Shown one piece after another: positions 1 to 9,460 of a stretch of DNA of 41,183 bases. The position numbers were made by a program, and so were the translations under genes. The notes under the pieces are model-generated. The model did no database searches. It was not told the origin of the DNA and saw nothing but the letters and a program-made list of their open reading frames with translations. Position 1 is the stretch's first letter. Every line of letters begins with the position of its first letter. Origin of the DNA: Candolleomyces eurysporus (Eukaryota > Basidiomycota > Agaricomycetes > Agaricales > Psathyrellaceae); NCBI GenBank assembly GCA_027579435.1, contig JANBPK010001532.1, positions 1-41,183 of the forward strand, read 5' to 3'.

Positions 1-457
1 CTACCTCAATGGCGTCGAGCGGGAGTGGAACGACCGCGTCGATGCCGACATCGAGGTCCTTGTCGAGGGCATGGTCGAGCTCGTCAATCTCGCCTCGGTA
101 TTCATACTCGTCACTTTCCGCATACATCCGCTGACCGCAGTGTAGATCGGCAACAAGGACAAGTTTGTCGTCGCCCAGGAGGCCTTCATAGCCCAGTCCA
201 GGGCAGAGTCCATGGTATGTCGTCCCGCCCTGCCCGCAGTCCTGTCTGACGTGAACATCAAGGTCCGAGCTGCAAACTCGCTCCTCTCCATCGTCCACTC
301 TCTCAAGCTGCTCTTGCTTCTCAGCGACGAGGGCCACATCACCACCAATCGAGACCAGAAAATGAAGGAAATCCAAGAGGAAAAGGCCGAAATCAAGAAA
401 CAGGTCGCTGAACTCCTCGACGAACTGCTCAAAAAACCTCGCGACGTCACTCAGTGA
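1..457 (+). CDS. MED22: Mediator complex subunit 22 (MED22/Srb6 family), 5' truncated by window edge
   Basis: Subunit of the Mediator head module, which bridges transcription factors and RNA polymerase II in the nucleus. Three exons are visible: 2-97, 146-214 and 263-457, with introns 98-145 and 215-262 (both 48 bp, GT..AG, each with a CTGAC branch site). All junctions fall between codons. The spliced peptide has the MED22 pattern: an N-terminal helix (VEREWNDRVDADIEVLVEG), a central VRAANSLLSIVHSLKLLLLL helix and an acidic/basic C-terminal coiled coil ending KKPRDVTQ, stop at 455-457. The start codon lies left of the window. It converges on the minus-strand gene at 519-2230, only about 60 bp away. 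Its last ~150 bp are repeated downstream at about 2668-2846 and 4986-5133. Assignment is from family memory of the MED22 helix pattern; fairly sure. Confidence 0.8.
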
Positions 458-518
458 AGCTACATCTCAAGGCATATATATACCAAGATACAACTGCATA
501 CAGGATACAATCATGACC

Positions 519-2230
519 TCACGAACCCAACTCAAACCCATCTTCGTCGATCCCCAGCGCCTTCCTCAGCGCCGCCTCCCCGATCTGCCTGGCCCTCGTC
601 CTCCCTTCTTTTAGTCTCTCCAGTCCATGCTTGATGGTATTCATATGCACCTCGGGCGCGATCCTGCTTCCAGCAAGGTTCGGCGCAGCCACCCTCTCCC
701 TCATATCCTCCATATCCTGGTTCACACTCTGCAGGGTGTGCAGAGCCGCAACAACATGAGCTGAGGCATGTTTGCGATACAGAGTCAAGTCATGCAGCAA
801 TTTCAAGTTTGTTTCAAAGTTCCGGAGGTCTTTTTTATTACCACCCAGCATCGTCCATAAATTTGCGAGCAACTCTTCCTTTGCTTCTCCAACCGTCTTG
901 TTCTCTCGCGCCACGATGTCGCGGAGGGTAGAGAGCTTTTCTTCCAGCCTGTCGAGATTGGCGTGGTTGGCCTGGTGTTCGACGATGAGGCGTTCGAGCT
1001 GGCCGGACATGACGTGCATGGCGTCGGAAAAGGTTTCTTTTACCACTTCGTCTATTGGCTTCTTGCTGGGCCTCCATATCATCAGCGCTTCAAAGGGACC
1101 GGGCTCGTTGGCGCGTGCAGAGTCGATGGACTGCATAGCAAAGTCGTTCATCGCCATTATACTGGAGAGTTTACGTTAGCCAAGTAGTTGAACGATGTCG
1201 AGTAGTGCACGCACCTGTCTATAGCTCCGTTCACCTTGGAATCCAGTCTATGCAGACTCGTCTCAGTAATCCTCGCGTCTTGTACAAACTCGCTCAACGT
1301 ATCCACCAACGAATTTTTGGAATGCAAGTCACTCAGTCTAATCAAGGCAATAAGATCGGCAGTAGCCATCTCCGCTTTCTTGATATGCAAGGAGAGGCTG
1401 CTACCGCTCGCACCGCTGGTAAGGGAGTCTTCGGCGAGTTGTTCGAAAGTGCGACTTTGGACGTCGACTAGGCCCGAGTAGTCCGCCCACTGCACTTGGT
1501 GCGGGTCATGCTCGCCTCCCGATGGTTGTGATGCCATCTGTGTGACCCACTTGCACATAGGCGTTAGGCTGAAGCCGGGAGCGTAGCATATGGGGGAAAA
1601 TGCGGATGAAAGTGTAAAGGCGACTTTGTTGAAGAGGGAGGCGACGAGGAATAGGAATAGGATAAGGATGAGCGGGTAGCGAAAGTAGTGTAGGGCTGGG
1701 CGGACGATGCTCATGGCGTATTCGAACACCCATCCTGCGAATGTGAGTGTGTGATGCAAAGCCGTACGTGTGGCAGGCAGCTCCAGCGGAAGTGGAGGCG
1801 GCAATGGAGGCGTTGGTGCAGGAACGGGCGCTGGCAGTGGTGCGGGTGTGGCATGGCGACTCTGTCTTCTAGATGCACCCGCCGGTGTTGCCTTCGTTAT
1901 CGACGATGAGGTAGATGGGCCCTGAGAGACATGAGAAGGTCGATATGAGGTAATTCTGGGAATGCGGGACCCAGCAGATGGTGCCCGTGAGCCTCTTCGG
2001 CGCTTGCGCAAGTGGCCGCCATATTGTGCCGCACGAGAGTTACTGTTGGCCGCAAGACGAGGAAATGTATCAGCTTCCTCGTCTACCCATTGGTCAGGTT
2101 GGTCTTCATCTGCACCATTGCGGTTGAGTGAGACGTAGCCATCGTCGTCGACATCATCATAGTGATCGACGGGCGCAAGGTTGGGAGACGGCGGAGTGGC
2201 TGGGGATCCTGATCCATGCAGATGCGCCAT
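519..2230 (-). CDS. Membrane/coiled-coil protein, tandem paralogue A (552 aa, function unknown)
   Basis: Not recognised by name. Two exons (2230-1215 and 1161-519) with a 53-bp intron; the sum is 1659 bp, giving 552 aa. Order of segments: acidic, disordered N-terminus; basic patch LRKRRRGSR near residue 74-82; Ser/Pro-rich region with a proline run at ~129-150; one strongly hydrophobic segment at ~184-205 (RYPLILILFLFLVASLF); then a region with two cysteines (SPICY.. and PMCKW) and a long helical, coiled-coil-prone C-terminus. The start at MAHLHGSG was chosen because all three paralogues align there. An open frame extends upstream and is conserved in copy B, but a GTAAGT-like donor right after an upstream ATG suggests a 5'UTR intron. 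The basic patch plus single membrane span would fit a nuclear-envelope protein; that is inference only. Confidence 0.75.
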
Positions 2231-2667
2231 TGATAAGCTCTCTACGAGTTCGCCGTATAGCACTCGATCCGAGAGAGCTTGAGATAATGGTGAAGGCGGA
2301 GGACAAGAGCCGCACCTACTTACCACTGACGCCATGATGCGCCGCACGTGTTGTAGCGTCCAGATTAGGAAGGCAATGCGGAGGCCTGCCCTCCTCCCTC
2401 CTGCTGGTCTGGGACTGGAAGCAGACACTCGGACGGTCCTTTGAGCTGCGATCGTGACGGTGGCTCCCCGGAAATATAGGAACTTGAACGACTTTTAACT
2501 TTTACCATCCGTCTCCCACCGTGCGTAGCACAGGTCAAAGGCTAGTTGTTTTAAGATCGACAATGAGCAGAGCCGGGCGTTCGTTCCAGGTTCGCGAACT
2601 GGACAAAATCAGGCCGCAAAACCAGACTCGAATTTGGCCCGAAAATGATCACGACTGTTCAAGAGAC
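2231..2667. other. 5' flank of paralogue A
   Basis: About 440 bp without a convincing gene. It holds the presumed promoter and 5'UTR of the minus-strand gene that starts at 2230. The blocks around 2265-2340 and 2405-2480 (GGTCTGGGACTGGAAGC, GGACGGT, GTGGCTCCCCG) recur upstream of copies B (about 4640-4860) and C (about 6900-7100 and 7680-7760). These are shared duplicated flank rather than a separate feature. Confidence 0.5.
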
Positions 2668-2846
2668 TGTTCAAGAGGATCGTCCCGAAATAAAAAAAAA
2701 AGAGAAAAGAAAAATACTAGGTCGCTGAATTCCTCGACAAGCTATTCAAAAAAAGAGTCATTACCCGATCCTAAGAGAAGCTACACTTCAAGACGTAGAC
2801 CAAGATGCAACATATCGAATACGAACGAGATACGATCACGCACTCA
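2668..2846 (+). pseudogene. Duplicated 3' tail of MED22, remnant 1
   Basis: The stretch matches the last coding exon and 3'UTR of the MED22 gene at 345-500. Shared blocks are GGTCGCTGAA.TCCTCGAC.A, the following CT.TTCAAAAAA, the region before the stop, and GAAGCTACA.TTCAAG.C.TA then ACCAAGAT. It has an A-rich run (2693-2720) and lost the original stop context. No upstream MED22 exons are present, so it cannot encode the protein. It sits directly after paralogue B, just as the real MED22 tail sits after paralogue A, so it was carried along in the duplication. Confidence 0.7.
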
Positions 2847-4588
2847 CTAGTCCAACCCACGTCTATTCTCTTCGAGCCCCAACGCCTTCCTCAACGTCTC
2901 CTCCGCGATCCTCCTGGCCCTCAACCTTACCTCCTTGAGCCTCTTCAACGCATTCTTGATGCTATTCATATGCACATCGGGCGCAACCTTATCTCCCGCA
3001 AAATTTGCCACCCTCTCCCTCATCCCCTGCAGCTCCTGGTCCACAGTCCGCACGGTTTGCAGGGCCGCAACAACATGAGCCAAGGCACTTTCACGGTACA
3101 CAGTCAAGCCGTGTAGCAATTCCAAGTTCCTATCGAGATTCCGGAGGTCGTTCCTATTACCGCCCAGCCTCGTCCACAAATTTGCGAGCAACTTTTCTTT
3201 TGCTTCTCCCAACGTCTCGTTCTCTTGCGCTACGATGTCACGGAGGGTAGAGAGCTTTTGTTCCAGCCTTTCGAGATTGGCGCAGTTGGCCCCGTGTTCG
3301 ACGAGGCGTTCAAGATGTTTGGAAATGTAGTGCATGGCGTCGGAGAAGGTCTCTTTGACCACTTCGTCCATTGTCTTCTCGCTGGGTTTCCATATCATCA
3401 GCGCTGCAAAGGCGCCAGGCTCATTGGCGCGTGCAGAGTCGATGGCCTGCATAGCAAAGTTGTTCATGGCCATGATGCTGGAGAATTTACGTTAGCTAAA
3501 TGCTAGATAAATGACACCCTTTACGAGTAGCGCACGCACCTATCTATAGCTCCATTCACCTCAGAGTCCAATTTGTGCAGACTCTCCTCGGCAATCCTCG
3601 CGTCACGTTCAAAATCGCTCAACGTTTTCACCAACGAAATTTTGGAGGGCAATTTGCTCAGTCTAACCAAAGCAACAAGGTCGGCAGTAGCCATCTCTGC
3701 TTTCTTGATATGCAAAGAGAGGCTGGTGCCGCTTGTGCCACTGGTGAGGATATCGTCGATGAGTTGTTCAAATCTACGACTTTGGATTTCGACGAGGCCT
3801 GGATAGACTGCCCACATCACCTTGCGTGGGTCATACGCGCTTCCCGTTGGAAGTGATGTCATGTATGTAACCCACTTGCACATAGCCGTCAGGCTGAAAC
3901 CAGGACCGTAGTGTATAGGTGAAAAGATGGATAAAAGCGCGGAGGAGACTCCGTTGAGGAAGGAGGCGACGAGGAATATAAAGAAGATAATGACGAGGGA
4001 GATGACGAGGAATAAGAGGAGGATAATGATGAGCGGGTAGCGAAGGTAGCGTACGGATGGACGGCCGATGCTCACGGTGTATTCGAACAGTGGGCTGACG
4101 AATGTGAGCATATAGTGCAAAGCCATACGTGTGGTAGATGGTTCCAGCGGAAGTGGAGGCGGGAAAGGGGGCGCTGGTTCAGGAGCGAGCGCGGGTGCCG
4201 CACGCTGACCCTGTCTCCTAGATGCACCCGTCGTTGTTGCCTCCGTTATCGGCGATGAGGTCGATGGGTCCTGAGTGACACGAGAAGGTGAATATGAGGT
4301 AGCTCTGGAAGTGCGGGTCCTAGCAGATAGTGCTCGAGAGCCTCTTCGGCGCCTTCGCCGCCTTCGCAAGGAGCCACTAGGTTGCACCGCGCGAGAGTTA
4401 CTGTTGGCCGCAAGACGGGGAACTGTATCAGCTTCCTCGTCTACCCATTGGTCAGGTTGGTCTTCATCTGCACCATTGCGGTTGAGTGAGACGTAGCCAT
4501 CGTCGTCGACATCATCATAGTGATTGATGGGCGCAAGGTTGGGGGACGGCGGAGTAGCTGGGGATCCTGATCCGTGCAGATGCGCCAT
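2847..4588 (-). CDS. Membrane/coiled-coil protein, tandem paralogue B (559 aa, function unknown)
   Basis: Second member of the family described for paralogue A. Exons 4588-3540 and 3477-2847 (1680 bp, 559 aa), intron 62 bp at the same place as in A (inside the codon after NGAID). The architecture is the same: acidic N-terminus, arginine-rich patch (LRRRRRRRRGSR, longer than in A), proline run, hydrophobic segment, helical C-terminus beginning IMAMNNFAMQAIDSA. Oddities: the hydrophobic segment is 12 residues longer than in A and C, because of an in-frame 36-bp direct duplication at about 3968-4039. The first of the two post-membrane cysteines is replaced by His (SPIHY). The frame is fully open, so it is probably expressed. 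Function unknown. Confidence 0.75.
3968..4039. repeat. 36-bp imperfect direct duplication in the membrane-segment codons of paralogue B
   Basis: Two consecutive 36-bp units, each beginning GACGAGGAAT, occupy the codons for the hydrophobic segment. Paralogues A and C have a single unit. The duplication is in frame and adds 12 mostly Ile/Leu/Phe/Val residues. Confidence 0.7.
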
Positions 4589-4985
4589 TGATAAGCTCTC
4601 TACGAGTTCGCCGTATAGCACTCGATTCGAGAGAGCTTGAGACAATGGTGAAGATGGAGGACAAGAGAGCCGCACCTACGAATGACATGAGGTGCTGCGC
4701 ATGTCGTAGCGTCTAGATTCGGAAGGCAATGAGGATGCCTGCCCTTCGCGAAGTCCACACGGTTCGCACCGCTCAGACGCCTCTCCTCCCAATATTTACC
4801 CTCCAGGTCTGGAACTGGACGGACGGTGGCTTCCCGATGATAATTCAGAAACCATGAAACTTCAAAAAGCGAACCTCTCAATAATTACAACTCACCTTGA
4901 GTATGTGTTAGATTAACAATTAAATGAACAGACCTGGATGAAATGAAATCGTAAAATCAAAATCGAAATCGAAATCGCAGCTGCG
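4589..4985. other. 5' flank of paralogue B
   Basis: About 400 bp without a supported gene. It holds the 5'UTR and promoter flank of paralogue B, homologous to the flank of A (the run through 4600-4680 is almost the same as 2235-2340). Around 4950-4980 there is a short A/T-rich imperfect repeat of the unit ATCGAA (AAATCGAAATCGAAATCG). Confidence 0.5.
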
Positions 4986-5133
4986 AACGAGACTATTCAA
5001 GAGGAAAAGGCCCAAATCAAGAAACAGATTCTGAACTCCTCGACGAGCTACTCAAACAGCCTCGAAAAGTTACCCAATCCTAAGCCAAGCTACATTTCAA
5101 GACGTAGACCAAATACAAGACACGATCGTGGAC
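4986..5133 (+). pseudogene. Duplicated 3' tail of MED22, remnant 2
   Basis: Second copy of the end of the MED22 gene: TTCAAGAGGAAAAGGCC.AAATCAAGAAACAG, CTCCTCGACGA.CT.CTCAAA and AAGCTACAT.TCAAG are all present. It is better preserved than remnant 1 in the helix codons. It shares with remnant 1, against the parent, the block ATCCTAAG..AAGCTACA.TTCAAGACGTAGACCAA. The two remnants therefore descend from one already modified copy. No upstream exons or start. Confidence 0.72.
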
Positions 5134-6878
5134 TCACTCGTCCAACGCATATTCATTCCCGTCGGACCCCAACGCCTTCCTCAACGCATCCTGCCCGATC
5201 TTCCTGGCCCTCGACCTCCCCTCCTTGAGCCTCTCCAGCCCAATCTTGATGCTATTCATATGCACCTCAGGCGCAATCCTGTCTCCCGCAAGGTCCGGCG
5301 CAGCCACCCTCTCCCTCATCTCCTGCATCTCCTGGTCTACAACCCGTAGGGTGTGCAGAGCCGCAACCACATGAGCCAACGCATGCTTGCGGTAATAAGT
5401 CAAGTCCTTCAGCAAGTTCAAGTTTCTGTTGAAATTTCGGAGGTTTTTCCTATTGCCACCCAGCTTCGTCCACAGAGTCGCGAGGAGCTCTTCCTTTGCT
5501 TCTCCGACTGTCTTGTCTTCTTGAACTATGATGTCGTGGAGGGTACCGAGCTTTTCTTCTAGCCTGTCGAGATTGGCGTAGTTGGCCTCATATTCGAGAA
5601 TGAGGCGTTCGAGGTGGTTGGCCATGGAGTGCATGGCGTCGGAGAAGGTGTCTATTACAACTTTGTCTGTTGCCGATCTGCTAGGTCCCCATATCAGCGC
5701 CCCAAAGTCACCACTAGACTCCTGGGCACGTGCGGAGGCGATGGCGTTATAGGCAAAGTCGTTCATCGCCATGATACTGGAGAGTTTACGTTAGTTGAAT
5801 AACCGGCCGGACGATGACACCCTTGACGAGTAGCGCACGTACCTGTCTATANGCCCCATTCACCTTGGCATCCAATCTATGCAAACTCTGCTCGGTAGTC
5901 TTCGCGTCTTGTACAAACTCGCTCAAAGTCTCCACCAACGATTTTCTAGAGTGCAAGCTACTCAGTCTCACCAAAGCAATCAAGTCGGCTGTAGCCATCT
6001 CTGCTTTCTTGATATTCAGAGCGAGGCCGCTACCGCTTGAACCACTGGCGAGGGCATCGTCGACGAGTTGCTCGAATGTACGAGTTTGGACTCCTAAGAG
6101 GCCTGGAAAGTCTGCCCACCTCACTTTGCCCGCACCTCCCTGTGGTTGTGATGCCGTGCGTGTCACCCACGTGCACATCGGCGTCAGATGAAGCAAAGGA
6201 ACGTAGCATATAGGGGAAAAGGCGGCTGAGAGTGTCGAGGAGACCCTGATGATGAGGGAGGCGAGGAGGAATAAAAGGAAGATGAGGATGAGTGGGTAGC
6301 GAAGGTACCGTACGGCTGGGCGGACGATGCTCATGGTGTATTCGAACAGCCAGTCGAGGAACTTGAGTGTATGGTACAAAGCCGTACGTGCGGTGGGCAG
6401 TTCCAGCGGAAGTGGAGGTGGGGGTGGAGGTGGCAATGCAGGTGTTGGTGCACGANGGGGGGGCTGGCGCTGGCGCGGGTGTGGCATGGCGACTTTGCCT
6501 TCCGGATGCCTCCGCTATTGTTGGCCTCGTCTGTAGCGACGAGGGAAATTGGGCTTGAGGAACCTGAGAAGGTGGATACGAGGTAGCTCTGGGAGTGCGG
6601 CTCCCAGCAGACGCTGCCCGTGAGCCTCGCCGCCGCTTGCGCAGCGGGCTGCCAGGTTGTGCCACGCGAGAGTTGCTGCTGGACGCGACACGAGGAACTA
6701 CGTCAGCTTGCTCGTCTACCCACTGGTCGGATTGGCCCCCATTGTGTCCATCTTGGCTGTATTCTGGACCAGCTTGGTTGTAGCCATTGTTGTCGTCGGT
6801 ATCATCATTACGATCGGCGGGCTCAAAGTTGGTGGGCTGTGGTGTGGGTCGGGGCCCTGATCCGTTAAGCTGCACCAT
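5134..6878 (-). CDS. Membrane/coiled-coil protein, tandem paralogue C (558 aa, function unknown)
   Basis: Third member of the family. Exons 6878-5843 and 5776-5134; the intron (66 bp) is at the position conserved in A and B. Two single Ns (5852 and 6457) interrupt the frame; ignoring both gives 1677 bp and 558 aa with full alignment to A and B across both sites, so they are sequence artefacts. Segments: acidic N-terminus starting MVQLNGSGPRP, basic patch LRKRRRGSR, proline-rich run (PPPPPPPLPLELP), hydrophobic RYPLILIFLLFLLASLI, the SPICY/PMCTW cysteine pair, and a helical C-terminus starting IMAMNDFAYNAI. The most diverged N-terminal half of the three. Function unknown. Confidence 0.72.
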
Positions 6879-9460
6879 TGGTAAGCTCTCCAAGAGTCGG
6901 TCTTATAGCAGTCGAATCGAGAGAGCTCGAGTTGGTGAAGGTTGAGGACAAGATAGTCGCGCCTATTTACGACATCGCGCTGCACGTGTTGTAGCGTCCA
7001 GATTAGGAAGGCAATGTGGAGGTGTCGTGATCCTCACGCGACGCGGACCTCAGGCGCCCGTCCTCCCGACATTCACCCTCCAGGTCTGGGACTGGAAGCG
7101 GGGAACACGAGGCAGTTGCGAGTCGAGTTGGGTTGATTCGTTCGGACGTTAATCTCGCCACTGCGTCCGGTGTGGACAACACTGACCGTCGATCTCCCCG
7201 GGGTGATCGTCTTGGACCTACTGCTCTTATATGGCAGATATATACTCTGTTATGCGGAATTAAAGCGTCTATCTCGTGCTCCTGAGGATAAAGAAATCGT
7301 AGACTTATTATTCATATCGTTGGCTTTGCCTTCTACCAAAGCACTGTACGTTTCCTGTGGACTTCGAGCTCGAGATAAGTCGATGCCATTTGGATATCAG
7401 AAGTATCATTTTCGGTAGGGTTTGATCTGATACCTTGGAGTGTAGGCGACGGTGTCTGGTTCTATCAATCTATACATTCGAGAATGCATGGAAGTAGGCT
7501 GCATGAGGTTGGTCATTTCTCGTAAACGGCTACCAGTCACTGAGTAAAAAAGTTACTTGCCATTCTGAAACTCGTTATTGGATGATTAGATCACTACTCT
7601 TGGTACAGGGTGTCCACAGCTGATATCCTGGTTGTAGGTCCACATGTGAGATGTTTGTAAGTGAAACGGCAGAGCAAAAAACACACAGACACTTGGACGG
7701 TCCCATGACGGAGGCTTCCCGATGATACTTCTGAGATCATGATGAACACTGCTTCAAGAAGCGAAGCCCCACAACTCACCTTTAGTCTGAGTTGTTATAG
7801 TTGACAGCGAGCTAGTGTTCATCTATTGTTCTCCGAGAGGCTCGTAGATGCGGTGCGTCGCATAGAGATAGAAGCATTGGCAACGATGTAAGTGGGCGTT
7901 GATCCTTCGGTTAACCACCGAGTGCTGGAGGTCTATCGCGTCTGTGTCGACTACTAGCCAGCCGATGCGCCGTCGGAACGGACCCACATCGTACAACTTG
8001 ATGTATGTAGGTCCCGAAAGTGATGACGCACCGCTTAGATGTACAAAAGCTTTAGCGAGCTCAGGCAGTCGGTGTGTCATTTGTCGCTGGAAGAAAAAAC
8101 AAAGATGACAGCATCTGAGTATGAGCGAGTCTGGGCTCACTGGTAACGAAGCTTCCATTGGTACAATCTGAAATTAAAATTGATGACCCGGTGGATGGCC
8201 TCGAGGAGCCTTGAGGTCAGTGCTGTTAGGCTCGGGTCTCCAAATAGGAAGCTGAATGAATACATTCCCTGAGCTGAGTCGAGCGCATGCGGCTATCAGC
8301 TAGGAACGAGCGCTCCGGTGCCCTGGTCCTCTCTTCACCGTATCAATTAATTGTGAGGTGATTTGGGGATTTTTTATTGGTGGGACAGCCAGTTGGCGAG
8401 GACGACAGAGGCGTCAAGATAAGGTCGCTTGCAGGGTAGTTGAGCCAGTTCTGACTTTCCGGACGTACCAGCGTAAAGACAGTGCTGATCTACTGTTGTG
8501 TTCATCATCAATGAGCTATCCCGAAAGCAGGGGTGTTACAGGTCCACTTTGAAGAGATAGAACAGAGACAAAAGCAAATGCACAGGTCTTCATGATCATC
8601 GCGGTTTTATGATTAGCGTTCGAACAATTGCCAGGACACCCAGTTAATTGAGCGTGGACAGTGTATTTGCATTCGGGAGGAAGCCATCGCCATGAGTCAA
8701 TTGTCCACGCTCGCCCGTAAGACTTGGGAAGACAAAGATGTTACTCCGCCGAATCGGATATCATCGTGGTGGCGAGTAGGCCGTGCGAGAGGAAACGCAA
8801 AACACAATAAGACAATGGAGCGGAGCCTGAGCGTCGCAATGGCAAAGTTGCTTCGAGCATGCGGTGACGACTCGAAGACGCGAGGAACGGTGGGTCGGTA
8901 TGTCAATGGTTGGAAAGCAACGCAGGATAATTACTGAGCATGGCCACCGACAGCGTATANTTTTTTCTGTGGGCGTACGGGGAGCGCAGGGCAGATTAGC
9001 GAGGGGGCTGGGGAGAAGGGCCGGCGAACTGGTTTGATGGGATCAGAGAAAAGACAATAAGCAAGCGATCACGCGACGAGCCGGCTGCCTAATTTGGGGG
9101 GGGTGATCGGGCAAACTGGCTCACCGGGGTCCATGCAAAGGGCGACATAGCTCGGATGTCTGCCCATTCGAGGTCGATATCGCAAACACAATAAGACCCA
9201 CCCTCCAAAATGGCCATCCCAAATCTTCTGTCCGTCCCTCGCTCTCCACCCCCACCCACCGCTCCTCGTCGTCCTTCGCATCCTCCTCCCCGTCTGTCTT
9301 CCCCCTCCACCTCATCGTTCGACCCGACAGCCGCCGTCGGTCTGCATCTGTGGGATCGGCACCCAGAGTGTCCTTGGGAATCTATCAGGGTATGGGGTCA
9401 TTTTTCCAGAATTATCGGCTGCCCGTGCTGACACTCCGAGCCAGCGTTTCTATTCCAACG
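6879..9460. other. Gene-poor stretch of about 2.6 kb
   Basis: I find no gene here that I can support. 6879-7100 is the 5' flank of paralogue C. The flank homology resumes at about 7680-7800 (GGACGGTCCCATGACGG, GAAGCGAA, CAACTCACCTT), so roughly 7100-7680 looks inserted relative to the flanks of A and B. Short open frames at 7823-8158 (minus) and 8692-8937 (plus) show no recognisable motif and no plausible exon partners. An 11-bp inverted repeat (GAGCGTGGACA at ~8651, TGTCCACGCTC at ~8703) lies near 8.65 kb. 9210-9460 is probably the 5'UTR and promoter of the next gene. Confidence 0.45.

Noticed and set aside
7823..8158. 111-codon minus-strand open frame in the gene-poor stretch
   Set aside because: No motif, no plausible splice partners, no copy elsewhere in the window; likely chance.
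8692..8937. 81-codon plus-strand open frame (MSQLSTLARKTWEDKD...)
   Set aside because: Starts inside an inverted repeat, no recognisable domain; the overlapping minus-strand frame is equally long, as expected by chance.
9210..9431. Open frame starting MAIPNLLSVPRSPPPP upstream of the PB1-like gene
   Set aside because: Low-complexity translation of a CT-rich leader; no donor/acceptor pair joins it in frame to the MATIVF exon. Treated as 5'UTR.
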